Below are positions 45,525 to 54,333 of a DNA stretch of 64,000 bases, piece by piece (positions within the stretch are counted from its first letter, which is position 1; each line of letters starts with the position of its first letter). The translations under genes and the position numbers were made by a program. Below the pieces are notes generated by a model. It ran no database searches and was not told where the DNA came from. It saw nothing but the letters and a program-made list of their open reading frames with translations. Source of the stretch: Pedobacter psychrophilus (GTDB lineage: Bacteria; Bacteroidota; Bacteroidia; Sphingobacteriales; Sphingobacteriaceae). Location: NCBI RefSeq assembly GCF_001652725.1, contig NZ_LWHJ01000028.1, forward strand, positions 248,001-312,000. Direction: 5' to 3'.

Positions 45525-46400
45525 TTAAAGTACGTTTAATAGTTGTTCTTTAATTTTCTCCAATTCCTCTTTCATCCCAACTACATAACGCTGAATATTG
45601 GCATCATTTGCTTTAGAGCCCATCGTATTAATTTCTCTACCAATTTCTTGGGATATAAAACCTAATTTTTTGCCGTTAGCATCTTTGTTTTTTAAGGTTT
45701 CGATAAAATAATCGCAATGGCTTTTTAAACGTACTTTTTCTTCGGTGATATCTAACTTATCTATGTAATAAATCAGCTCTTGCTCTAATCTATTTTGGTC
45801 AACCTTATCTTTTCCAACAACATCACTTAGCATAGTTGTCAACTTTTCTTTAATGGCCGGAATTCTGTTGGTTTCATTTTTTGCCACTAACTCCATTAAA
45901 TCGAGAATGGTTTGCACCCTTTCTGTTAGGTCCTTTTCTAAAACAGCACCTTCATCTGCCCTAAATTTTTGAAAATTATCAACTGAAGCATAAAAAGCTT
46001 CTAATACCAATTTCCATTCCTCTTCAGAAACGGAAGATTCATCATATTTAATTACCTCTGGTAAATTAATAGCTGCGACAAACAATTTATCATCGCTTTG
46101 TCCTAAGTCTTGAGCGGCAGACTGTAATTCTTTGAAATAATATTTTAGTAGATCTTTATTGATGGTTGCCGCTTTAGAAGTATTATCAATGGTTTCTGCA
46201 TTAATGCTTAGCATCACTTTCCCTCTTTCTAACAATTTGCTACACTCGTTTCTTAAAAAGAATTCTTTATCAGAAAAAGCTTTTGGCAGCTTTATATTTA
46301 GTTCTAGAAACTTGCTGTTTAGGGATTTTATTTCGACGGTATATTTGCCGTTAGGTAAGTTTTTGATACCGGTACCGTAACCAGTCATTGATTTAATCAT
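45525..46400 (-). CDS. yicC: YicC-family endoribonuclease
   Basis: The 291-residue protein belongs to the YicC/YloC family of RNases. The N-terminus MIKSMTGYG and IKSLNSKFLELNIKLP are family signatures. The C-terminal FISQEIGREINTMGSKAND region with a conserved Glu pattern is present too. I start at the ATG of 46400, where the family signature begins; another ATG at 46439 would add 13 residues not typical of the family. gmk follows after the heptad tract. Confidence 0.93.
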   Translation of the reverse strand: MIKSMTGYGTGIKNLPNGKYTVEIKSLNSKFLELNIKLPKAFSDKEFFLRNECSKLLERGKVMLSINAETIDNTSKAATINKDLLKYYFKELQSAAQDLGQSDDKLFVAAINLPEVIKYDESSVSEEEWKLVLEAFYASVDNFQKFRADEGAVLEKDLTERVQTILDLMELVAKNETNRIPAIKEKLTTMLSDVVGKDKVDQNRLEQELIYYIDKLDITEEKVRLKSHCDYFIETLKNKDANGKKLGFISQEIGREINTMGSKANDANIQRYVVGMKEELEKIKEQLLNVL

Positions 46401-46590
46401 TTGCAAAGATAAAATTAATAGGGGAATTAAATTATCCATTAATTGAAAATGGGCAATTGGAATTTTATGAAGGATTTAGTGAAAAATGAAAATGCTAAAA
46501 GCGTTAACTCAAAAACAGATAAACAAGAGAATGTTAAAAAACATTAAAAGTCCGGTCATTAAATAAAAATTGGGGATATTAGAATCGTTT

Positions 46591-47292
46591 ATGATAAGGC
46601 TAACTTTTTTGATTTCAATTTTTCTGATTTTAGGTGTTACAACCTTTGCTCAAGACAAGATATTGTTAAAGGGTTTGGTTTTTGAAATCGGTAATAAAAG
46701 AATCAACAACGCTTCCATCTTTAATAAAAAATCTAAAGAAACTTCCTTTAGTGATGATTTTGGCAATTTTAGCATCAATGTTTCTATAGGAGATACTTTA
46801 GTGTTTACTAAAGACAATTATCAGGAACAAGAGAAAGTTATCCTACAAAAGCAAAACTTAATAATCTACTTAAAAAAAGCAATCACATTAAATGAAGTAG
46901 TTATAAAACAACAAACCAGAAAAGCCGAACAGAAAGAGATTTTAAATGGCTATAGAAGCAAAGGCGTTTATTATGGAGGTAAACCCCCGATTTTTGCATA
47001 CATTTTTACACCGCTTACGGCATTACATGAATTATTAGGAAAAGATGCCGCTGATGCGAGAAGATTTGGAAGTTATATTTACAGAGAAAATGCGCAATCA
47101 GGAGTCGATACTCATTTTAATGTTTCTATTATAAAGGAAAGTATCCAAATTAAAGACGAAGAAATGGTGGAGTTTATGTATCTGTATAGGCCAAAACCAG
47201 AAGATGTGACCTATCGCAATCGTTATGATGATATGAATTATATTAAAAAATCTTATCAAGTTTATTTAAAGACCAAAAAAGATAGACTTTAA
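46591..47292 (+). CDS. Secreted protein with CarboxypepD_reg-like domain, unknown function
   Basis: The 233-residue product has a signal peptide (MIRLTFLISIFLILGVTTFA) and a CarboxypepD_reg-like beta-sandwich (about 22-100; KGLVFEIGNKRINNASIF, IGDTLVFTKDNYQEQE). A Lys-rich C-terminal region with RSKGVYYGGKPPIFAYIFTP follows. It has no barrel. Similar short proteins are common and uncharacterised in Bacteroidota. I start at the ATG of 46591; a TTG-started reading begins at 46570. Confidence 0.75.
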   Translation: MIRLTFLISIFLILGVTTFAQDKILLKGLVFEIGNKRINNASIFNKKSKETSFSDDFGNFSINVSIGDTLVFTKDNYQEQEKVILQKQNLIIYLKKAITLNEVVIKQQTRKAEQKEILNGYRSKGVYYGGKPPIFAYIFTPLTALHELLGKDAADARRFGSYIYRENAQSGVDTHFNVSIIKESIQIKDEEMVEFMYLYRPKPEDVTYRNRYDDMNYIKKSYQVYLKTKKDRL

Positions 47293-47387
47293 TTATTTAA
47301 AGCCATCTTACCTCACAATTCTCTAAGAATCTTTTAATTTAGATTCCTTTAAGTTACGTTCAATAATCAATTTTCAAAAAAATAAAA

Positions 47388-47395
47388 TAAATTTG
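47388..47395 (+). promoter_or_regulatory. -7 promoter element upstream of the DUF421 gene
   Basis: TAAATTTG matches TAnnTTTG, 41 bases before the ATG at 47437. No clear -33 box at the usual spacing. Confidence 0.35.
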
Positions 47396-47436
47396 TTTTG
47401 TAAGGCAAGTGGCTAAGCAATTGCTTGTAAAGTGCT

Positions 47437-48135
47437 ATGAAAGAAATATTTGAACCCGCCCGTTTGTTTATGAACAACTTGCCTCCTAGCTTTATTTGGG
47501 AAGTATTATTTAGGTGCGTAGTTGTTTATTTATCATTAATAATTGTTCTTAAACTATCTGGAAGAAGAGGAATTAAGCAACTCTCAATTTTCGAAGTGGT
47601 TATCATTTTAACATTGGGTTCTGCAGCCGGCGATCCTTTATTTTATGAAGATGTTGGTTTATTACCTGCAATTTGCGTTTTCATATTCATTCTGGTACTA
47701 TATCGTATTACTACCTACTCAATTTCAAAATCAAAAAGAATTGAGAAATTGTTGGAAGGAGAACCGGTTTATTTAATTGAAAACGGAGAATTTGCCATTG
47801 ATAAGTTTAAAAAAGAATCCATGGCTTTTGATGAATTTTTTGCAGAATTAAGATTAAGGAATATTAGCCATTTGGGTCAGGTTGATTTAGCTATATTAGA
47901 AACCACAGGAGAAATAAGTGTTTTCTATCTGGATAATGATAAAATAAAATACGGACTTCCTATTTTGCCTCATCATTTTAACAATAAAGTTAATAAGCTA
48001 AATAAAAATGATATTTATGCCTGCAGATTTTGCGGTAACATTCAAAAACCCAAAGAAACTGTCGAAAATTGTACTTGTGATAAATGTGGTAGAGAAGATT
48101 GGGTAAAAGCGATCAATGACAAAAGAGTGAGCTAA
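47437..48135 (+). CDS. DUF421 (YetF-type) membrane protein with C-terminal zinc-ribbon-like Cys
   Basis: The 232-residue protein has three N-terminal membrane helices (about 20-100) and the DUF421 motifs LKLSGRRGIKQLSIFEVVI, LGSAAGDP and the cytoplasmic EPVYLIENGEF and ELRLRNISHLGQVD. After residue 190 an unusual tail carries two Cys pairs, CRFCGN and CTCDKCG, which look like a zinc ribbon. YetF relatives are membrane proteins of unclear role. The upp gene follows after 12 bases, so they are probably co-transcribed. Confidence 0.88.
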   Translation: MKEIFEPARLFMNNLPPSFIWEVLFRCVVVYLSLIIVLKLSGRRGIKQLSIFEVVIILTLGSAAGDPLFYEDVGLLPAICVFIFILVLYRITTYSISKSKRIEKLLEGEPVYLIENGEFAIDKFKKESMAFDEFFAELRLRNISHLGQVDLAILETTGEISVFYLDNDKIKYGLPILPHHFNNKVNKLNKNDIYACRFCGNIQKPKETVENCTCDKCGREDWVKAINDKRVS

Positions 48136-48147
48136 ATAGTTAAAATT

Positions 48148-48789
48148 ATGTTTCTTCTAAATAAAACAAAAAGTATTGCGAATAATTTTTTGGCAGAATT
48201 GAGAGATATCGAAATTCAAAAAGACAGCATGCGTTTCAGAAGAAATATGGAACGTTTGGGAGAGATTTTCGCTTATGAAATCAGTAAAACTTTAAACTTT
48301 GAAAATGTGGAAACCCAAACTCCTTTGGGTTTTTCAAATGGTGATTATATAATAAACATGCCTATTTTAGCAACTATTTTAAGGGCAGGTTTACCATTAC
48401 ACCAAGGCTTGTTAAATGTTTTTGATAAGGCAGATTCTTGTTTTATAGCGGCTTATCGTAAAAGTAAAAAAGATGATGATTTTGATATACAAATGGATTA
48501 TGTTTCTACACCAAATTTAGACGGAAAAATAGTTATTGTTTCTGATCCTATGTTGGCAACTGGCCAAAGTTTGGTGATGTGTTGTAAAGACTTACTATTC
48601 AAATATGATATTGAGACTTTGCACATTGTCTCTGTAATTGCTAGCCAAGAAGGTGTTGCCTTTATAAAAAGCAATTTGCCTAAAGCAAAATTATGGATTG
48701 GAGCTATCGATGAAGAAATGACTTCAAAATCTTATATAGTTCCAGGTTTAGGAGATGCCGGCGATTTAGCTTTTGGAAAGAAGGTTTAG
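48148..48789 (+). CDS. upp: Uracil phosphoribosyltransferase
   Basis: The 213-residue enzyme makes UMP from uracil and PRPP for pyrimidine salvage. The PRPP-binding loop VIVSDPMLATGQSL (about 130-145, read IVIVSDPMLATGQS), the uracil-binding region with YIVPGLGDAGDLAFG and the N-terminal LRRAGLPLHQGL-like LRAGLPLHQGL are all present. It lies between the DUF421 gene and a small membrane-protein gene, with short gaps of 12 and 3 bases. Confidence 0.94.
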   Translation: MFLLNKTKSIANNFLAELRDIEIQKDSMRFRRNMERLGEIFAYEISKTLNFENVETQTPLGFSNGDYIINMPILATILRAGLPLHQGLLNVFDKADSCFIAAYRKSKKDDDFDIQMDYVSTPNLDGKIVIVSDPMLATGQSLVMCCKDLLFKYDIETLHIVSVIASQEGVAFIKSNLPKAKLWIGAIDEEMTSKSYIVPGLGDAGDLAFGKKV

Positions 48790-48792
48790 TTA

Positions 48793-49269
48793 ATGAATAA
48801 ACCTAAAAACACCAGCAAAAGCACTTCTGGGTTATTAATTGGATTGATGTTTGGCTTTTTAGTTGGATTAGCCATGTTTAAGCAAACACCAAAATCTGAA
48901 AGAAGCGCTGCTTTTCCATATTTAATTGGTATAGGAATAATTTTATGTTCAATTGTAGGCTATAAAATTGGAGCATTAAATGATGATGAAACTTATCGTG
49001 ATGAATGGCTGGGAATAAAAGACATTAAAACCATTCAATTTAATGATGCTAATGATTGGGTAATTCAAAGTATTTGGATGCAATATAATGGTTTAGAAAA
49101 CAAATTAATAACTACAAATAAGGATGGGGAAATGATTAGTGTTTTTAATGAAATAATCGTCCGTAATCATGGCAACGCTACAAATATCCGAAGCGGAGCT
49201 AAAGCTCATCAAGAAACTAAAAATGATTTGATTGATGGTTTAAAAGCAAATTTCAAAAAACTTGTTTAA
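48793..49269 (+). CDS. Small membrane protein of unknown function
   Basis: The 158-residue product has two N-terminal membrane helices (about 13-30 and 40-60: LLIGLMFGFLVGLAMF, FPYLIGIGIILCSIVGYKIG). A soluble C-terminal half follows (VIQSIWMQYNGLENKL and HGNATNIRSGAKAHQE). I do not recognise a family. The gene follows upp by 3 bases, so the two share a transcript; the relationship is unknown. Confidence 0.75.
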   Translation: MNKPKNTSKSTSGLLIGLMFGFLVGLAMFKQTPKSERSAAFPYLIGIGIILCSIVGYKIGALNDDETYRDEWLGIKDIKTIQFNDANDWVIQSIWMQYNGLENKLITTNKDGEMISVFNEIIVRNHGNATNIRSGAKAHQETKNDLIDGLKANFKKLV

Positions 49270-49278
49270 TTAATTTTA

Positions 49279-49737
49279 TTAAAAGGAGTTAAATAAATAA
49301 GCCGTGAAAGTCCAGGTTGCCCAAATAAAAGCAGCAATCATTAATAAAAAAATAATCAAACTAAAAATGATGATTCCTTTTGCGCTGCCGTTATGTTTCC
49401 CCTCTGCGTAATGCTCTTTTAAAAGTCTAACATTTTTATCATTTGCCTTAAAATAGAAATCGAAAACCCAACCAAGAAAAGGAATTGCTCCCAATATAAA
49501 ATCTATGGCAACATTGCCCAACATTTTAACTATCAATTTATTGCTTGCGCCATGTTTGCGCATAGTATAAACCAAAAGAATAGAAACTAATGCGGTAGAT
49601 GTATCGCCGGCAAACGGGATAAGATTTAAAATAGGATCTAAGCCAAACCTAAAATTTCCAATCTTGAATTGACTATCTAATAGTCTTGAAACTGTTTCAA
49701 TTGTTCTTAATTTATTATCGGGCTTTATATTTGGCAT
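49279..49737 (-). CDS. DUF4112 membrane protein
   Basis: The 152-residue protein shows the DUF4112 pattern: a short N-terminal amphipathic part, FGLDPILNLIPFAGDT (30-48) and DFILGAIPFLGWVFDFYFKANDKN (80-105), then a final membrane helix (about 120-145). The function is unknown. It lies next to pgl on the same strand, 61 bases downstream of it. Confidence 0.85.
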   Translation of the reverse strand: MPNIKPDNKLRTIETVSRLLDSQFKIGNFRFGLDPILNLIPFAGDTSTALVSILLVYTMRKHGASNKLIVKMLGNVAIDFILGAIPFLGWVFDFYFKANDKNVRLLKEHYAEGKHNGSAKGIIIFSLIIFLLMIAAFIWATWTFTAYLFNSF

Positions 49738-49798
49738 AAATCCGATAATACAAAGATTGTTCCTTATTTAGAAACTAGAAAAAAGAGGAAAATAAAAT

Positions 49799-50527
49799 TT
49801 AAGGTTTTTCTGTCAGTTTACTCACCGCAGCCTCATCAACAAACCATTGTAATTCCCCATTTTCGGGGTCAATTAATTGAGCTGGATATAAATCTACATT
49901 TTTCTCTCCTTCAAAAACTGCTTTAATAGCATCTGCCTTGCTTGCACCAAAAGTTAAGAAAACTACATTTTTAGAAGCATTGATTAAAGGAGCGGTAAAA
50001 CTAATTCGATAAACCTGCTTATCTTCTAAATAAACTTCTTTTACATTTTCTTCATCTATCCAAACCAAAGAAGTATGGGGGAAAATTGAAGCGGTATGCG
50101 CATCATCGCCCAATCCTAAAAGCACAAAATCGAAACTGGGTTTATCATCAAAATATTGACAAATACAACGCCCATAATCTTGAGCTGCAGTTGCAGGATC
50201 TAAAGAGGTATCTACTTTATATATTTGTGAATCTTCAATATCTAAATGGTCAAACAAAGAAGTTTTTGCCATTAAATAATTGCTTTCGGGATCATCTTGA
50301 GGTACATAACGTTCATCGCCAAAAAAGAAGTCAACTTTTTTCCAATCTATTTTGCTTTTAAAATCGGCAGAAGCCAATAACTCATAGAATTTTTTTGGAG
50401 AGTTGCCGCCGGATAAGGCAACAGAAAATTTACCTTGTTTATTTATAAATTCGTTAGCGCAATTCACAAAATAATTGGCTAAAGAAGGAATAATTTCTTC
50501 TGGAGTTTTAAAAACGTTTGTTTTCAT
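49799..50527 (-). CDS. pgl: 6-phosphogluconolactonase
   Basis: The 242-residue enzyme hydrolyses 6-phosphogluconolactone in the oxidative pentose phosphate pathway. It has the DevB/Pgl core: ALSGGNSPKKFYELL (38-52), WKKVDFFFGDERYVP (80-94) and FVLLGLGDDAHTASIFP (about 138-154). It is the last gene of the kinase-gnd-zwf-pgl operon, 35 bases after zwf. Confidence 0.96.
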   Translation of the reverse strand: MKTNVFKTPEEIIPSLANYFVNCANEFINKQGKFSVALSGGNSPKKFYELLASADFKSKIDWKKVDFFFGDERYVPQDDPESNYLMAKTSLFDHLDIEDSQIYKVDTSLDPATAAQDYGRCICQYFDDKPSFDFVLLGLGDDAHTASIFPHTSLVWIDEENVKEVYLEDKQVYRISFTAPLINASKNVVFLTFGASKADAIKAVFEGEKNVDLYPAQLIDPENGELQWFVDEAAVSKLTEKP

Positions 50528-50562
50528 AAAATAGATTAAATAGAAATGATTATAAAACTAAT

Positions 50563-52083
50563 TTATTTCTTATCCGCTTTTTTAATGGGCATTGTAAACC
50601 AATGAAAGCCATCTTTCGCAATTAAAGCTTCCGCAGTTTCTGGTCCCCAACTATCAGCAGAATAATTAGGGAAACTGATGCTTTTTTTAGATTCCCAACT
50701 TTCTAATACTGGCATAATTAAATCCCAAGCGGTTTCTACTTGATCGCCACGCATAAATAAAGTTTGATCTCCTTTCATAGCGTCTAATAGCAAAGTTTCG
50801 TAAGCTTCAGGTGTTTCATTCTCATAAGTTCCGTCATAATTGAAAACCATATCAACAGGATTTAAAGTCATATCCAATCCTGGTCTCTTTGCCTGAACTT
50901 GTAATCTGATACTCATTTCTGGCTGAATGCTGATGATAAGCCTATTTTGTTGCCAACTTTCGGAAGATTGATTAGGGAAAATTAAATGTGGAACATCTTT
51001 AAATTGGATGCTAATGATAGAAGCTTTTTGGTGCATTCTTTTACCTGTACGTACATAGAAAGGCACATTTTGCCATCTCCAGTTATCGATAAAGAATTTT
51101 AGGGCGGCAAAAGTTTCTGTATTAGATTCAGGATCAACTCCTTCTTCATCACGGTAACCTTCTACTTTTTCTCCTTTAACCCATCCTTCGCTGTATTGTC
51201 CACGTACCGTATTAAACCTGATTTCATCCGGACCAAATTGGCGCATAGCCCTTAAAACATCAACTTTTCTGTTTCTTATTTCTTCTGCATCAAAATTAAC
51301 CGGAGGCTCCATCGCTACCAGGCATAAAACTTGTAAAATATGGTTTTGAACCATATCGCGTAAAGCACCAGAACCGTCATAATAGCCACCACGATCTTCA
51401 ACGCCAATATCTTCAGTAACAGAAATTTGAACGTGTTCAATATAATTACGGTTCCAAATTGGTTCAAAAAGTGCATTGGCAAACCTAAAAGCCAACATAT
51501 TTTGAACCGTTTCTTTTCCTAGATAATGATCTATACGATAAATTTGATTTTCTGCAAAAATACCTTTTAATAAAACATTCAATTCTTTTGCCGATTGTAA
51601 ATCATGACCGAAAGGTTTTTCTATAACAATTCTGGTTCTGTCACAATCATCAGCTAATTTAACTTTAGCCAAATTGCTCGCAATAATTGGGAAAAAGTTG
51701 GGCGCCACTGCCAGATAATGAATAATGATTGGAGTCTCACTCCATTCTTTCTCGAAACCATCAATAAGGGAGCTCATTTTTTTGTAATCAGCCTCATTGT
51801 TTACATCACTTTTTAAATAAGTAATGTGTTTAGAAAAGTCTTCCCATTTATCTTTCTCGGCTTTGCCACTTCTAGAGAATTTATTTATGCCACCAAGCAA
51901 TAATTTTTTAAAAGAATCATCATTATAATCCGTTCTTCCTAATCCAATAATCGCAAATTCTTTAGGCATATAACTATCTAAAAACAGATGGTATAATGCT
52001 GGTATTAGTTTTCTTTCTGCAAGATCACCAGTACCACCAAAAATCATGAAAATGGTGGGTTTTGATTTAATGTTAGCTTTCAT
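50563..52083 (-). CDS. zwf: Glucose-6-phosphate 1-dehydrogenase
   Basis: The 506-residue enzyme oxidises glucose 6-phosphate with NADP to start the oxidative pentose phosphate pathway. Visible are the dinucleotide-binding IFGGTGDLAERKLIPALY (14-31) and the active-site RIDHYLGKETVQN (about 183-195). EKPFGHDLQSA and the C-terminal QVETAWDLIMPVL also fit. It lies between gnd (18-base gap) and pgl, so all three steps to ribulose 5-phosphate are made from one transcript. Confidence 0.97.
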   Translation of the reverse strand: MKANIKSKPTIFMIFGGTGDLAERKLIPALYHLFLDSYMPKEFAIIGLGRTDYNDDSFKKLLLGGINKFSRSGKAEKDKWEDFSKHITYLKSDVNNEADYKKMSSLIDGFEKEWSETPIIIHYLAVAPNFFPIIASNLAKVKLADDCDRTRIVIEKPFGHDLQSAKELNVLLKGIFAENQIYRIDHYLGKETVQNMLAFRFANALFEPIWNRNYIEHVQISVTEDIGVEDRGGYYDGSGALRDMVQNHILQVLCLVAMEPPVNFDAEEIRNRKVDVLRAMRQFGPDEIRFNTVRGQYSEGWVKGEKVEGYRDEEGVDPESNTETFAALKFFIDNWRWQNVPFYVRTGKRMHQKASIISIQFKDVPHLIFPNQSSESWQQNRLIISIQPEMSIRLQVQAKRPGLDMTLNPVDMVFNYDGTYENETPEAYETLLLDAMKGDQTLFMRGDQVETAWDLIMPVLESWESKKSISFPNYSADSWGPETAEALIAKDGFHWFTMPIKKADKK

Positions 52084-52101
52084 TTAAATATTATTGAGTT
52101 T

Positions 52102-53520
52102 TTATGGTTGGGCGTTTATTTGCCATTGTGTATGGAAAACTCCTTCTTTATCAATACGCTCATAAGTATGTGCGCCAAAATAATCTCTTTGTGCTTGAAT
52201 TAAATTAGAAGGCATTCTGCCAGTTTTTAAATTATCAAAATAGCTTAAAGCTGATGAAAACACCGTTGTCCCAATACCAGCTTTTACGCTTGCAATAATA
52301 ATACTTCTTGCAGCATTTACTGTACTTTTAATTTGTTTTGACACTTTTTTGTCTAAAAGCAAATTATCTAAATCAGGTTTATTTTGGTAAGCCTCATAAA
52401 TATCTTCTAAAAAAGCGGCCCTAATTATGCATCCGCCTCTCCAAATTTTAGCACAATCCGCCAAGTTTAAATCATAGTTCATTTCTTGTGATGCTTTTTG
52501 CATCAAATCCATTCCCTGCGCATATATTACTTTCATGGTAAAAGCAGCAGCATCTTCTAAATCTTTTAAAACTTCATTTTTATCAATATCAATATTGGTT
52601 GCATCGCTATAGATTTTATCAACAGCTAATCTCAACTCTTTTTCTTTAGATAAATCTCGCATGGCAACAGAGGCGTCAATACAAGTAGTAACTGCCTGTA
52701 AATCCATAGAAGCTTGAGAAGTCCATTTTCCAGTTCCTTTCGCTTTAGCCTCATCTTTTATATAATTCAGCAAAATATCCTTGTCGCCATCTTCCTTTAA
52801 AAAAAATATTTCTTGGGTAATCTCTAAAAGATAAGATTGTAATTTCCCGTTATTCCATTTTTTAAACTGATTTCCAATTTCTTCATCAGGCATATTTAAG
52901 CCAACTTTCATCAACTCATAAGCTTCAGCAATCATTTGCATTAAAGCATATTCTATCCCATTGTGGACCATTTTCACAAAATGACCAGAAGCGCCAGGGC
53001 CAATATAAGTGACGCAAGGTTCTTCGTTAACTTTTGCCGAAACCGCTTCAAGAATGGGTTTCATCACTTCATAAGCTTTTTTATCGCCACCAGGCATCAT
53101 ACTCGGACCAAATCTAGCGCCTTTTTCTCCTCCAGAAATACCCATTCCAAAAAAATGGATATTCTTTTTTTGAAGTTCTATAAATCTTTTATCGGTATCG
53201 TTATAATGTGAGTTTCCCCCATCAATAATCAAATCGCCTTCATTTAATAAAGGCAACAATTCTTCAATAACAGCATCAACAATTTTACCTGCTGGCACCA
53301 ACATCATAATTGCCCTTGGCACTTTTAAGCTTTGCACAAATTCTTTAATATCGACAGTTCCTGTGGTATTTGTTCTAATTCCTTCTTTTTTTAAAAGCTC
53401 TATTTGTTGCGGGTTTTTATCATAACCTGTAACATTAAAGCCATTATCTGCCATATTTAACAATAAATTTCTTCCCATGGTGCCCAAACCAATCATCCCA
53501 AAGGCATAATTTTTCTTCAT
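52102..53520 (-). CDS. gnd: 6-phosphogluconate dehydrogenase, decarboxylating
   Basis: The 472-residue enzyme converts 6-phosphogluconate to ribulose 5-phosphate and CO2. The NADP motif GLGTMGRNLLLNMADNG (12-28), the substrate motif GISGGEKGARFGPSMMPGG (about 128-146) and KMVHNGIEYA with its catalytic Lys are intact. The C-terminal substrate loop FGAHTYERID is also present. It lies 12 bases after the PpgK-like kinase and 18 bases before zwf. Confidence 0.97.
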   Translation of the reverse strand: MKKNYAFGMIGLGTMGRNLLLNMADNGFNVTGYDKNPQQIELLKKEGIRTNTTGTVDIKEFVQSLKVPRAIMMLVPAGKIVDAVIEELLPLLNEGDLIIDGGNSHYNDTDKRFIELQKKNIHFFGMGISGGEKGARFGPSMMPGGDKKAYEVMKPILEAVSAKVNEEPCVTYIGPGASGHFVKMVHNGIEYALMQMIAEAYELMKVGLNMPDEEIGNQFKKWNNGKLQSYLLEITQEIFFLKEDGDKDILLNYIKDEAKAKGTGKWTSQASMDLQAVTTCIDASVAMRDLSKEKELRLAVDKIYSDATNIDIDKNEVLKDLEDAAAFTMKVIYAQGMDLMQKASQEMNYDLNLADCAKIWRGGCIIRAAFLEDIYEAYQNKPDLDNLLLDKKVSKQIKSTVNAARSIIIASVKAGIGTTVFSSALSYFDNLKTGRMPSNLIQAQRDYFGAHTYERIDKEGVFHTQWQINAQP

Positions 53521-53532
53521 TTTTTTTGATTT

Positions 53533-54270
53533 TTATATCGGATTTACCGTTCTCACACAATAGCCATCTTCCTCCTTCCAAAGAAAAATTCCTCCTTTAA
53601 TCCCGTCTCTATTTCCTACTAATTTTATATTATCATTTAAAGTGAAATTTATTTTTTTTGCGTTTCCGCCTCCCAAAAACAAACTATCGTAATTAATTAC
53701 GGTGCTAAAAGTTTCTAAAACGGATTTAACTTTCTCATTCCAAACGTCAATTCCATCTTGATCTAATGCTTTATCCCCAATAAAATCATCATAATCACCT
53801 TTTTTTATGGGCAAATGTGCTAACTCAAGATGAGGCAATAATTTTCCATCCATAAATAAAGCGGTACCAAAACCAGTTCCTAAAGTGATTACCATTTCTA
53901 AGCCTACCCTGCTAATTACACCTAAGCCCTGCATATCAGCATCATTTACCAAGCGGACAGGTTTTTTAAATTTTGAAGCAATAGCTTGACTTAAATTGAA
54001 GTTTTTAAATGCTTCGTTATTAAGGTTTGGAGCCGTCTTAACTACTCCGTTTTTTATAAAACCGGGAAAGCCAACAGAAATTTTATCATAATGAGGAAAT
54101 TCTTTAATTAAAGTCTCAATGGAATTAACCACATCTTCAGGAGTTGCATTTTTAGGTGTCGCAATTTTTTGATAATCAATCTCCATTTTACCTTCAATAT
54201 TTAAAATGGTTGATTTGATGTGCGAACCGCCTATATCAATTGCTAAATACTTCTCTTCAATTTGTTTCAT
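53533..54270 (-). CDS. ROK-type sugar kinase, polyphosphate-glucokinase-like
   Basis: The 245-residue protein has the kinase phosphate-binding motif AIDIGGSHIKSTIL (10-23), the second motif LVNDADMQGLGV (about 107-118), and LGTGFGTALFMDG (about 128-140). It lacks the CxCGxxGCxE zinc motif of standard ROK kinases and most resembles PpgK, which uses polyphosphate or ATP to make glucose 6-phosphate. Its place at the head of the gnd-zwf-pgl operon, 12 bases before gnd, fits a supply of glucose 6-phosphate. The phosphate donor cannot be told from sequence. Confidence 0.88.
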   Translation of the reverse strand: MKQIEEKYLAIDIGGSHIKSTILNIEGKMEIDYQKIATPKNATPEDVVNSIETLIKEFPHYDKISVGFPGFIKNGVVKTAPNLNNEAFKNFNLSQAIASKFKKPVRLVNDADMQGLGVISRVGLEMVITLGTGFGTALFMDGKLLPHLELAHLPIKKGDYDDFIGDKALDQDGIDVWNEKVKSVLETFSTVINYDSLFLGGGNAKKINFTLNDNIKLVGNRDGIKGGIFLWKEEDGYCVRTVNPI

Positions 54271-54318
54271 TTGGTTTTTTTAATTGGTTTAATTAAATGT
54301 TGATTATAAATCATATTG

Positions 54319-54326
54319 TATTTTTG
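54319..54326 (+). promoter_or_regulatory. -7 promoter element giving an almost leaderless transcript
   Basis: TATTTTTG matches TAnnTTTG and ends only 7 bases before the ATG at 54334. If used, transcription would begin at or just before the start codon. Confidence 0.35.
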
Positions 54327-54333
54327 TCGCTAG

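Noticed and set aside
46401-46439. Extended start of yicC
   Set aside because: The family begins MIKSMTGYG; the extra 13 residues are hydrophobic and untypical.
46570-46590. Extended start of the secreted CarboxypepD_reg-like protein
   Set aside because: Starts with TTG and adds seven residues before a clear signal peptide; the ATG at 46591 fits.
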